Assembly (NCBI GenBank): GCA_963766175.1
Contig: CAVXZE010000002.1
Coordinates: 124,001-188,000, forward strand
Origin: CAVXZE01 sp963766175
Lineage (GTDB): Bacteria; Myxococcota_A; UBA9160; UBA6930
DNA: 64,000 bases
Reading direction: 5' to 3'
Part shown: piece after piece, positions 8,847 to 16,805 of the stretch
Layout: each line of letters begins with the position of its first letter
How positions within the stretch are numbered: position 1 is the first letter of the stretch
The notes under the pieces: model-generated
Told to the model about the DNA's origin: nothing
The model's input: only the letters and a program-made list of their open reading frames with translations
Database searches by the model: none
Program-made: the position numbers and the translations under genes

Positions 8847-9842
8847 TCAGAGTCTGGACTTTCCGTCGCTCGAGTAGAGGACCTGCCCGTCGACCAGCTC
8901 GCGCTCGATCAGCCCCTTGCTCTCGATGTAGCGGAGGTGGGCGATGGCCTCGCCGGTGGCGAACCAGCGCTGCATGATCGGGAAGTCTTCCCAGGAGCGG
9001 GCCACGATGTCCCAGCTCATCTCGCTGGCGGTCTGGTAGGCGGTCTTGCGATCCCCGGTCAGGATCGAGATCGCCTCGTTCGCACGCAGGCGATGGTGCT
9101 CCACCAGCTCGCCAATCCTCTTCCTGCAGTCCTCGATCAGGCTCCGGTGGCCCGGAAGACAGAGCTCCACGTCCAGCTCACTGGCCTTCTGCAAGCTCGA
9201 CAGGTAGACGGAGAGCGGATCCTGATCGTCGGACCAGGCCTGGATGTTCGGCGTGATGTCGCCCAGGACGTGATCCCCGGAGAAGAAGAGCTTCTTGTCG
9301 CGCTCATAGAGCGCGATGTGACCATTGGTGTGCCCGGGCGTCGCCATCACCTCCAGGCGGTACCCGCCGACCTCGAAGGTCTCGCCGCCCTCGAGCGAGA
9401 TGTAGGGCACCGGGGTCTCCGAGCTGTACTTGTTGCCGGGGTGGTTGTGAATCGATGCGCGCACCTCCTCGGCGGGGAAGCCGCTGCGAATCGCGTACTC
9501 GCTCAACGGAATCGTCTTCGACAGGTCGGCGAAGTTGATCTTCATCACCTGGGCATCGAGTCTCCCCATGAAGGCGCGCGATCCGCTCCGGAGCAGCGTC
9601 GAGATCAGCCCGGCGTGATCCGCGTGCAGGTGAGTCGCGATGAAGTCCGTCCGCTCCAGGTCCACCCCGATCTCGTCCAGGCCGGCCTCCAGAACCTCCT
9701 GGCACTCGGGCCGCTTCATCCCCGTATCGATGATCAGGTTGCGATCGCCCGAGGTGAACACGTAGGAGTTGATCTCCTTGAGCGGATTCCCGGGGAGGGG
9801 CACCACCACGCGATGAAGCCCAGGCAATATCTTCTCGATCAT
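8847..9842 (-). CDS. MBL-fold hydrolase with C-terminal winged-helix-like tail
   Basis: 331 aa from ATG 9842, which has GGGAAGAGGAAG directly upstream; an upstream in-frame extension is low-complexity and rejected. Metal ligands: ATHLHADHAG (canonical HxHxDH), TPGHTNGH, SGDHVLGD and LPGHRSL. The last 70 residues (IAHLRYIESKGLIERE) resemble the C-terminal winged helix of glyoxalase-II-like/LACTB2-type enzymes. The substrate is not assignable. It is divergent from the tetR gene across an AT-rich promoter containing palindromes, so TetR control is likely. Confidence 0.84.
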   Translation of the reverse strand: MIEKILPGLHRVVVPLPGNPLKEINSYVFTSGDRNLIIDTGMKRPECQEVLEAGLDEIGVDLERTDFIATHLHADHAGLISTLLRSGSRAFMGRLDAQVMKINFADLSKTIPLSEYAIRSGFPAEEVRASIHNHPGNKYSSETPVPYISLEGGETFEVGGYRLEVMATPGHTNGHIALYERDKKLFFSGDHVLGDITPNIQAWSDDQDPLSVYLSSLQKASELDVELCLPGHRSLIEDCRKRIGELVEHHRLRANEAISILTGDRKTAYQTASEMSWDIVARSWEDFPIMQRWFATGEAIAHLRYIESKGLIERELVDGQVLYSSDGKSRL

Positions 9843-9995
9843 CTTCCTCTTCCCTGCGGGGTCTGGCTCGCCTGGGGGACGCTCGCGTCCCGTCCTGCGT
9901 TCTCCCGGCGAGGGCACAACGGCGACCCGCACCCCCGGACTGCGGCGGGAAGGTACCAGAATCAAATTCTGCTGTACTGCATATTTTCTTGCAAT

Positions 9996-10025
9996 ACAAA
10001 TTTATTTGTGATACAAATTTTTTGT
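9996..10025. promoter_or_regulatory. Candidate TetR operator pair in AT-rich divergent promoter
   Basis: Between the MBL hydrolase and tetR the DNA turns sharply AT-rich. A perfect palindrome ACAAAT-TT-ATTTGT lies at 9996-10009. It is followed by a second, related one, ACAAA-TTT-TTTGT, at 10013-10025. Both sit inside repeats of ATACAAATTT. Tandem palindromes at a tetR start are typical of autoregulation. The second one runs over the GTG start of tetR. The binding protein is inferred, not shown. Confidence 0.6.
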
Positions 10026-10635
10026 GAGCGAGGGACTCCGAGCGCGCAAGAAGGCCCGCCTGCACCAGGGCATCGTCGACACCGCCGTAGAGCTCTTCCG
10101 GGAGCGGGGCTACGAGAAGACCACGGTCGAGGAGATCGTCCGCAGGGTCGAGATCAGCCAGCCCACCTTCTACAAGTACTTCGGCTCCAAAGACGCGGTG
10201 CTGCGGGAAGTGGCCGGCGGCATGCTTCGCGACTGGGCCCAGGAAGCCGAAGCCGCTGCGCGCCAAGAAGGCGAGAGCACCGGCGCGGCGCTCCGCCGCG
10301 TCTTCGCGTTGATGGCCTCGACCATGCTGGAGGACAGGGCGCTCTGGGAGTGCATCGTGCTCGCCGACGCCTTGAACCCGATGCGCGCGCCCGAGCAGCG
10401 GGATGCCGACCGGGACGCCACGCGAGGCATCGCGGTCATCCTCGCCCGGGGGCAGCGCACGGGGGAGATCACCGAGCACTTCTCGGCCGTACGGCTGGCG
10501 GAGAACCTGATCGCGATGCAGGTCCTGGCATGCCTCGCCTGGGGCGTCGACATGCTCGAAGGTGGCAGCATCGAGGAGGTTCTCGCCGAAAATCTGGACT
10601 TCTTCCTGCGCGGCGCCGCCGCGGCGAAGGGGTGA
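10024..10635 (+). CDS. TetR/AcrR family transcriptional regulator
   Basis: 203 aa. Residues 10-60 are a TetR N-terminal helix-turn-helix (ERGYEKTTVEEI, then ISQPTFYKYFGSKD). The C-terminal ligand-binding half is helical and not assignable to a ligand class. The only reasonable start is GTG at 10024; no Shine-Dalgarno sequence is visible because the preceding 25 bases are the AT-rich operator, so a leaderless transcript is possible. The frameshifted aminotransferase starts 27 bases downstream and may share the transcript. Confidence 0.9.
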   Translation: MSEGLRARKKARLHQGIVDTAVELFRERGYEKTTVEEIVRRVEISQPTFYKYFGSKDAVLREVAGGMLRDWAQEAEAAARQEGESTGAALRRVFALMASTMLEDRALWECIVLADALNPMRAPEQRDADRDATRGIAVILARGQRTGEITEHFSAVRLAENLIAMQVLACLAWGVDMLEGGSIEEVLAENLDFFLRGAAAAKG

Positions 10636-10662
10636 GTCCCAACTCGAACGGAGGATTCGACC

Positions 10663-12019
10663 ATGGCAAGGGACATCGAGAAGCTGAGCGCGGAGAAGCT
10701 GCCGAAATCCGGCGAGATCCTGGAGCGGGCGCGAAAGGTGCTCCTCTCGCCGCAGGTCACCGGACCCTTCCGCGCGCCGAGCTCCGTCGCGTTCGTGAAG
10801 GAGGCCCGCGGCTCCAAGATCGTCGATTTCGACGGCAACGAGTACGTGGACGTCACCATGGCCTACGGACCGCTGATCCTGGGCCACAGCCACCCCGTGG
10901 TGGTCGAGGCCGCCGAGCGGGCGATCCGCAACGGCACGGTCTACGCCATCGCCCACGAGACGGAGGTGCGCTGGGCCGAGATCATGGTGGACTGCGATTC
11001 CCTGCGCCGAGCGGGTGGCCTTCACGAACTCCGGCACCGAGGCGACCATGCACGCCATCAAGGTGGCGCGGGCTCGCTCCGGAAAGGACCGGATTGCCAA
11101 GTTCGAGGGCGGCTATCACGGCGTCCACGAGTGCGCCCAGGTGAGCAGCATCCTCGCCACCCAGATGGGCCCGGTGGAGGATCCAGAGAGCGTTCCCGAC
11201 ACGCCGGGGATCCCCCAGGCGTTCGTCGACCAGGTCCTGACACTGAGCTACCGGCAGCCGGAGAGCCTCGAGAAGATCCAGAAGCACAGCGACGAGCTCG
11301 CGGCCGTGATCATCGAGCCGGTGCCGAGCTCCTTCCCGGTCGACATGGGCGACTACCTGCGGGAGCTGCGCCGGGTCACGAGCGAGTGCGGCGTGCTGCT
11401 GATCTTCGACGAGGTGATCAGCGGCTTCCGCCTGAGCTACGGCGGAGCCCAGGAGTACTTCGGGATCACCCCGGACATCGCCACCTACGGCAAGATCATG
11501 GGCGGGGGCTTTCCCGCCGGCGCCATCGCCGGGAGCGTCGACGCCCTGCAGCCGATCATCACCAGCGGAGACCCCCTGCGGGACTACCAGGAGAAGCTCC
11601 TGATCGTCGGGACCTTCAGCGGCAACCCGGTCACCGCCAGCGCGGGCATCGCCACGCTCGAGTACCTGCGTGAGCACCCGGAGATCTATCGCCACATCGA
11701 CGGGCTCGCCGACCGGATCAAGAAGGAGGTGCACGCCTTCTGCCAGGACGAGGGCTTCAAGTTCCGGCTGATCGGACTCGGGTCCTGGTTCCTGCCCTTC
11801 TTCGTGGACTCCGCGCCGAGCGGTGTCCGCGACCTGGGCGGTCTCGAGAACCTGGTGAGAGGAGAGATCCTGGGCAACTACATGCGCTACCACGGCGTGT
11901 ATCTGCCGGACCTGCACACGGTCTTCATCTCGTCCGAGCACACCGACGAAGACGCCGACAAGATCATCGGGGCCTTCGAGACCTCGCTCCTGGAGATGCG
12001 AGAGGACGGTCTGCTCTAG
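10663..12019 (+). pseudogene. Class III (PLP) aminotransferase, glutamate-1-semialdehyde-mutase-like, single +1 frameshift
   Basis: The gene starts at ATG 10663 (GGAGGATTCGACC before it). The first frame gives FDGNEYVDVTMAYGPLILGHSHP and ends in VRWAEIMVDC. From about 10996 the continuation lies in the next frame: IPCAERVAFTNSGTEATMHA up to the stop at 12019. One extra base at 10994-10997 explains it. The rest is complete: the IIEPVPS, IFDEVISGFR and TYGKIMGGGFPAGA (PLP lysine) motifs are intact. Corrected length is about 451 aa, normal for class III aminotransferases. It could be a real lesion or a sequencing error. Confidence 0.85.
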
Positions 12020-12097
12020 CCTCAATCCGGCGGAATAACGAAAGCAGCATGGTTCGTTTCTAGAAGAACTTGCGAGATCTAGAGACGTGCGAGGGAT

Positions 12098-12106
12098 CGC
12101 TACGCT
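12098..12106 (+). promoter_or_regulatory. Shared upstream motif CGCTACGCT, copy 1
   Basis: CGCTACGCT followed by a GCC-rich stretch occurs 65 bases before the first 4Fe-4S gene and again at 14131-14139, 72 bases before the second. TACGCT fits a loose sigma-70 -10 box (TAnnnT). No convincing -35 was found at standard spacing. Its conservation upstream of both duplicated genes, in otherwise diverged DNA, is the only support. Confidence 0.3.
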
Positions 12107-12162
12107 AGCCTCGGTACCTTCAGCTGCGCATCCAGTATCCACGAGCACGGAGAGCACTCGAC

Positions 12163-13248
12163 ATGAGCAATGAGATCTACCAGAAGCTGGCCTCGGTTCT
12201 CGACACCCTGCCCAATGGGTTCCCGACCACGGAGGACAAACTCGAGATCAAGCTCCTCGAGAAGATCTTCGAGCCCGATCAGGCAGAGCTGTTCTGCGAC
12301 CTTCGGCTCGCCTTCGAAACCGCGGAACAGATCGCCGAACGCACCGGGCGTCCGCTCGAGGGTCTGGAAGAGAAGCTGATCACCATGAGGGAAAGGGGTC
12401 AGATCTTCGGGGTCGAGTTCGGAGGAAGCCGGCTCTTCAAGATGGTGCCCTGGCTGCTCGGGATCTTCGAATACCAGCTTCCGCACATGGATCGAGAGCT
12501 GGCCGAGATGACCGAGGAGTACCACAAGGCCTTCGGCCCGCAGTTCTTCTCGAAGACTCCGCAGTTGATGCTAACGCTCCCGATCGAAGAGGAGATCGCG
12601 TCCGAACAGCAGGCTCTGCCGTACGAGAAGGTCTCGTCTCTGATCGAGAGCGGTCAGTCCTTCCTGTTGAACGAATGTGTCTGCAAGAAGGAACACGACC
12701 TGGTGGACAAGCCGTGTGACCGGCCGCTCGAGGTCTGCCTGGCCATCGCCCCCCTGCCGGGCATCTTCGACAACCCGAGCCACGGAAGGACCATCACCAA
12801 GGAAGAAGCCTACAAGCTTCTGGCCGAGTGCGAGGAGAACGGGCTGGTCCACATGACCGGCAACACCCAGAGCGATCGTTTCTACATCTGCAACTGCTGC
12901 AAGTGCTGCTGCGGCGTGCTCCGGGGAATCAACGAGCTCGGCATCCCGGCGACCACCGTCGTCAACTCGCATTACTACGCGGAGATCGATGCCGAAGAGT
13001 GCAACTCCTGCGGGGTCTGCGCGGACGAGCGCTGTCAGGTGGGCGCCATCGAGGAAAGGGATGACTGCTACGAAGTCGTCCGCGACAAGTGCATCGGTTG
13101 CGGCCTGTGCGTCACTACCTGCCCGACGGAAGGCATCCAACTGGTGCGAAGACCCGAGAGCGAGGTGGCCGATCCGCCGGTCAATCAGGAGCAGTGGTAC
13201 AAGGAGCGCGGCCAGGTGCGCGGGGTGGATTTCAGCCAGTACGAGTAG
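12163..13248 (+). CDS. Multi-cysteine 4Fe-4S dicluster protein, copy 1
   Basis: 361 aa, cytoplasmic. Residues 1-165 are helical without cysteine clusters (contains AEQIAERTGRPLEGLEEKL, winged-helix-like). Cysteine regions follow: ECVCKKEHDLVDKPCDR near 170, then CNCCKCCCG near 245 with six Cys in eight residues. A non-canonical cluster CNSCGVCADERC and the standard ferredoxin motif CIGCGLCVTTCP complete the set. It likely carries two or more Fe-S clusters and shuttles electrons; the partner is unknown. The gene at 14203 is a same-length paralogue. The 3' end overlaps the convergent 7-TM gene by 17 bases. Confidence 0.8.
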   Translation: MSNEIYQKLASVLDTLPNGFPTTEDKLEIKLLEKIFEPDQAELFCDLRLAFETAEQIAERTGRPLEGLEEKLITMRERGQIFGVEFGGSRLFKMVPWLLGIFEYQLPHMDRELAEMTEEYHKAFGPQFFSKTPQLMLTLPIEEEIASEQQALPYEKVSSLIESGQSFLLNECVCKKEHDLVDKPCDRPLEVCLAIAPLPGIFDNPSHGRTITKEEAYKLLAECEENGLVHMTGNTQSDRFYICNCCKCCCGVLRGINELGIPATTVVNSHYYAEIDAEECNSCGVCADERCQVGAIEERDDCYEVVRDKCIGCGLCVTTCPTEGIQLVRRPESEVADPPVNQEQWYKERGQVRGVDFSQYE

Positions 13249-14005
13249 GCCCTGGGCTGCTTTTCTCACCAGGTTCGAGCCAGCGCAGGTAGGCGGCCGG
13301 AGGCAGGAAGGCCAGATAGAGGAAGAGGCTGGCCAGGAATCCGCACAGCGCCGCGGTGAAGAGGGCGACCGGCGCGTTCATGTAGTTGACGTCCGCCAGG
13401 CGCAGCAGGGTGAGGATCACCAGGGCGGTGCCGGCCGAGGCGCCGGTGAGCCCCCAGAGCAGGACCCGGTTGGTGACGATCCCATCCACCAGGCCCAGCG
13501 TCAGCCGGCGCCGCAGCATGGCGTGGTAGCGAACGGCCTCGACGGCACTCCAGAGGGATCCGGCCGCCGCGCTGGTGAAGAACAGGATCTCCCAGCCGCG
13601 GACGATGTTGAACTTCTGATCGCTGCTCTCGACCCCGATTGCCAGCCAGACGGTGGCGGCCGTGGCCACCAGAGCCGCCCCCGCACCCAGCATCGTGAAC
13701 GCCGCCGCCCAGCGCGCATCGGGCCGGAACACCCGCCAGGTGAAGACGTAGAAGCCCGCGAAGCCGATCGCCGCCGCGAACGAGCCGATGAAGTCGGCGG
13801 CAAAGGTGAGCACGGGGCCGATCGTCTCGCGGAGCTCGGTGAGGAGCACGATGGGGAAGCCGATCCCGGTGATGGCGGCCAGGGAGAGGCCCAGAACGAA
13901 CTCGGGGAATCCCCGGGTGCGCCTGGACACCAGCAGCAGGCGTACTCCCACCGTCGTCGAAGCCAGGGCCACCAATACCACCGCCAGGAAGGCAAACCTC
14001 TCCAT
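13232..14005 (-). CDS. Seven-helix integral membrane protein of unknown function
   Basis: 257 aa. ATG at 14005 is chosen because GAGGTG sits about six bases upstream; the 9-base longer GTG start would destroy that site. Seven hydrophobic segments are visible, beginning FAFLAVVLVALAS and ending FLASLFLYLAFLPP, with short charged loops (LLVSRRTRG, RYHAMLRRRLT). No catalytic motif is recognised. It lies between the two 4Fe-4S paralogues on the opposite strand, so a functional link is possible but unproven. Confidence 0.7.
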   Translation of the reverse strand: MERFAFLAVVLVALASTTVGVRLLLVSRRTRGFPEFVLGLSLAAITGIGFPIVLLTELRETIGPVLTFAADFIGSFAAAIGFAGFYVFTWRVFRPDARWAAAFTMLGAGAALVATAATVWLAIGVESSDQKFNIVRGWEILFFTSAAAGSLWSAVEAVRYHAMLRRRLTLGLVDGIVTNRVLLWGLTGASAGTALVILTLLRLADVNYMNAPVALFTAALCGFLASLFLYLAFLPPAAYLRWLEPGEKSSPGPTRTG

Positions 14006-14202
14006 GCAAATCACCTCGGGAACCGCATCGACCGCCCGCGCCCTGACTTGAGGGCGAGATTAGAGAAGAGATCCGATTCGTATCTGGAGATCGTGGATCC
14101 CGAGTGGAGAGGCGAAGCTCGGCGGGGGCGCGCTACGCTGGCCCGGCACGCCCACGCCACCCGACGGGCATCGAGGAAGCGCAAACAGAGAGGGCACTCG
14201 AG

Positions 14203-15288
14203 ATGAGCGACGACGTCTACCGGAAGCTGGCCAAGGTTCTCGACACACTTCCGAACGGGTTTCCGCCGACAGAGAGCGGGGTCGAGATCAAGCTGCTCGA
14301 GAAGATCTTCGATCCCGACCAGGCAGAGCTGTTCTGCGAGCTGCGGCTGGCCTTCGAATCCGCCGAACAGATCGCCGAGCGCACCGGTCGTCCACTCGAG
14401 GGTCTGGAAGAGAAACTGATCGCCATGACCGGGAGGGGTCAGCTCTGGGGCATCCAGCTCGGAGAGACCTGGCTCTTCAAGATGATGCCGTGGGTCTTCG
14501 GGATCTTCGAGTTTCAGATGCCACACATGGACAGAGAGCTGGCCGAGATGACCGAGGAGTACCACAAGGTTTTCGGCCCGGAGTTCTTCTCGAAGACTCC
14601 GCAGATGATGCAAACGCTCCCGATCGAAGAGGAGATCTCCTCCGAACAGCAGGCCCTGCCGTACGAGAAGGTCTCGTCGCTGATCGAGAACGGCCAGTCC
14701 TTCCTGGTGAACGAATGTGTCTGCAAGAAGGAACACGACCTGGTGGACCACCCATGTGACCGGCCGCTCGAGGTCTGTCTCGCCATCGCCCCCGTGGAAG
14801 GCGTCTTCGACAATCCCAGCCACGGGAGGACCATCACCAGGGAAGAAGCCTACAAGCTGCTCGCCGAATGCGAGGAGAACGGGCTGGTACACATGACCGG
14901 CAACACCCAGAGCGATCGTTTCTACATCTGCAACTGCTGCAAGTGCTGCTGCGGCGTGCTCCGGGGGATCAACGAGCTCGGCATCCCGGCGACCAGCGTC
15001 GTCAACTCGCATTACTACGCGGAGATCGATGCCGAAGAGTGCAACTCCTGCGGGGTCTGCGCGGACGAGCGCTGTCAGGTAGGCGCCATCGACGAAACGG
15101 ACGATGCCTACGAAATCGTCCGCGATAAATGCATCGGCTGCGGCCTGTGCATCACCACCTGCCCGGAGGAGGCCATCCGGCTGAAGCGAAGGCCCGAGAG
15201 CGAGATCACGGATCCCCCGCTCGACCAGGAGCAGTGGTACAAGGAGCGCGCCCAGGTGCGCGGGGTGGATTTCAGCAAGTACGAGTAG
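14203..15288 (+). CDS. Multi-cysteine 4Fe-4S dicluster protein, copy 2
   Basis: 361 aa and collinear with the gene at 12163: start-to-start distance is 2040 bases with no internal indel. It has the same cysteine layout: ECVCKKEHD, CNCCKCCCG, CNSCGVCADERC, CIGCGLCITTCP. The N-terminal third differs at many positions (MSDDVYRKLAKV against MSNEIYQKLASV). The region coding residues about 227-296 is nearly identical even at silent sites, indicating recent gene conversion. Start ATG 14203 is chosen by alignment with copy 1; the upstream in-frame extension is not conserved. Function as for copy 1. Confidence 0.8.
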   Translation: MSDDVYRKLAKVLDTLPNGFPPTESGVEIKLLEKIFDPDQAELFCELRLAFESAEQIAERTGRPLEGLEEKLIAMTGRGQLWGIQLGETWLFKMMPWVFGIFEFQMPHMDRELAEMTEEYHKVFGPEFFSKTPQMMQTLPIEEEISSEQQALPYEKVSSLIENGQSFLVNECVCKKEHDLVDHPCDRPLEVCLAIAPVEGVFDNPSHGRTITREEAYKLLAECEENGLVHMTGNTQSDRFYICNCCKCCCGVLRGINELGIPATSVVNSHYYAEIDAEECNSCGVCADERCQVGAIDETDDAYEIVRDKCIGCGLCITTCPEEAIRLKRRPESEITDPPLDQEQWYKERAQVRGVDFSKYE

Positions 15289-15311
15289 GCAGCGGGGGAG
15301 CCCCGGCGCCG

Positions 15312-16727
15312 TTACTCCAGCTCCACGCTGCTCATGTACTCGGGAATCTCCGTCGGCCAGCCGAGCCGGTCGCGCACGGCCGCCTCCATCGCCGTGAGGC
15401 TCTCGGGCTCCCCGTGCACGAGGAAGGTCCGCTTCGGGGGCCGCGCCGCGGTCGAGAGCCAGTCGAGGAGGTCCGTCTCGTCACCGTGCGCGGAGAACCC
15501 GCGGATGTTCCGCACCTCGGCGCGAACCGGAACCATCTGCCCGTGCATCTTGATCTGCTCCTCCCCCTGCTTCAGCCGCCAGCCGCGCGTTCCCGACCGC
15601 CTGGTAGCCGACCAGGAGGATCTTGTTCCGCTCCTCGGGCAGAAGGCGCTTCAGGTGGTGGATGACGCGACCGCCGGTCAGCATGCCGCTCGCCGACACG
15701 ATGATCGCCGGTCCGCGCAGACGCGTTGAGCCGCTTCGACTCCTCGACGCTCCGCACGTAGTGGGTGTTGTCGTCGCGAAGCGGACAGAAGTCCGCCGAG
15801 TCGGTGCGCAGGTCCGCGGCGAGGTTCGGATCGTCTCCGAAGTGGCAGTAGACCTCGTTGGCGCTCACGGCCATCGGGCTGTCCACGTAGATCGGGATTT
15901 CGGGGATCGCTCCGGCGCGCTCGAGCTGCTCGAGGCGATACAGGACCAGGGTGGTGCGTCCGATCGCAAAGGCGGGAATCAGGACGATTCCGCGCCGCGC
16001 CACCACGTCGTTGATGGCCTGGGTGAGGTCCTCGTCGAGGGACTGCTCGCGGTGGGTGCGGCCGCCGTAGGTGCACTCGACCAGGATCGCGTCGGGTGCC
16101 GGCTCGCCGATCGGCGCCGCGGAGGTCATCAGCGGCTCGCCGTCCTGACCGAGGTCACCGGAGACGAGGATCCGCCGGGGGTCCCCCTCGCCATTCTCCA
16201 CCTCGACCATGACCGAGGTCGAGCCCAGGATGTGCCCCGCGGAGCGGAGCCGCACCCGCACCCCCTCCGCGGCCTCGATCCACTCCTCGTAGGGAACCGG
16301 CGAGAGCCGCCCGATCGCCCGCGTCGCATCTTCCTCGGTGTAGAGGGGGAGCGCGGGGCTGTGTTTCGAGAACGCCTCGCGGTTGGCGTACTCGGCCTGC
16401 TCCTCCTGCAAGCGGCCGGAGTCGGCGAGGATCAGCTTGGCGATCTCGGTGGTCGGCGCCGTCGCCAGCACCTTCCCCCCGAATCCATCGCGCACCAGCC
16501 GCGGGAGGTAGCCGGAGTGGTCCAGGTGCCCGTGGGTGAGGACGACGGACGAGATCTCGTCCGCCTCCACGGGGAGCGGATTCCAGTTCCGCAGGCGCAG
16601 CTTCTTCGTGCCCCTGAAAGAGCCCGCAGTCCACCAGCACCTTCGCGCGCGGCGTCTCGAGCAGGAAACGCGAGCCGGTCACGGTGCCGGCCGCGCCGAG
16701 AAAGCGAATCCGCAAAGAGGATGTCAA
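15312..16727 (-). pseudogene. CPSF/RNase J-like MBL-fold exonuclease (beta-CASP), three +1 frameshifts
   Basis: Assembled across frames, the protein reads RFLGAAGTVTGSRFLL, LVDCGLFQG, VVLTHGHLDHSGYLP (HxHxDH), SAGHILGST, VSGDLGQ, IPAFAIGRT, VSASGMLTGGRVIHHL and a C-terminal RGFSAHGDETDLLDW, FLVHGEP. These are all beta-CASP/YSH1-type landmarks of about 471 aa. Single extra bases are inferred at 16611-16614 (a CCCC run), 15718-15723 and 15589-15595; because there are three, the start and end frames coincide. TTG at 16727 is the best start (GGAGG eight bases upstream). Predicted RNA/ssDNA nuclease downstream of the HerA-like gene on the same strand. Confidence 0.82.
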
Positions 16728-16805
16728 CAGGAGTCCCTCCACCTGAGCAATCACCGGACAGCATAGGGGTCATGCCGGAGAGCGCCTAACCGCCCGCGGC
16801 TGAGC

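Noticed and set aside
10994..11000. Programmed +1 frameshifting in the aminotransferase
   Set aside because: No slippery heptamer, stop codon or stimulatory stem at the site, and this family is not known to use frameshifting.
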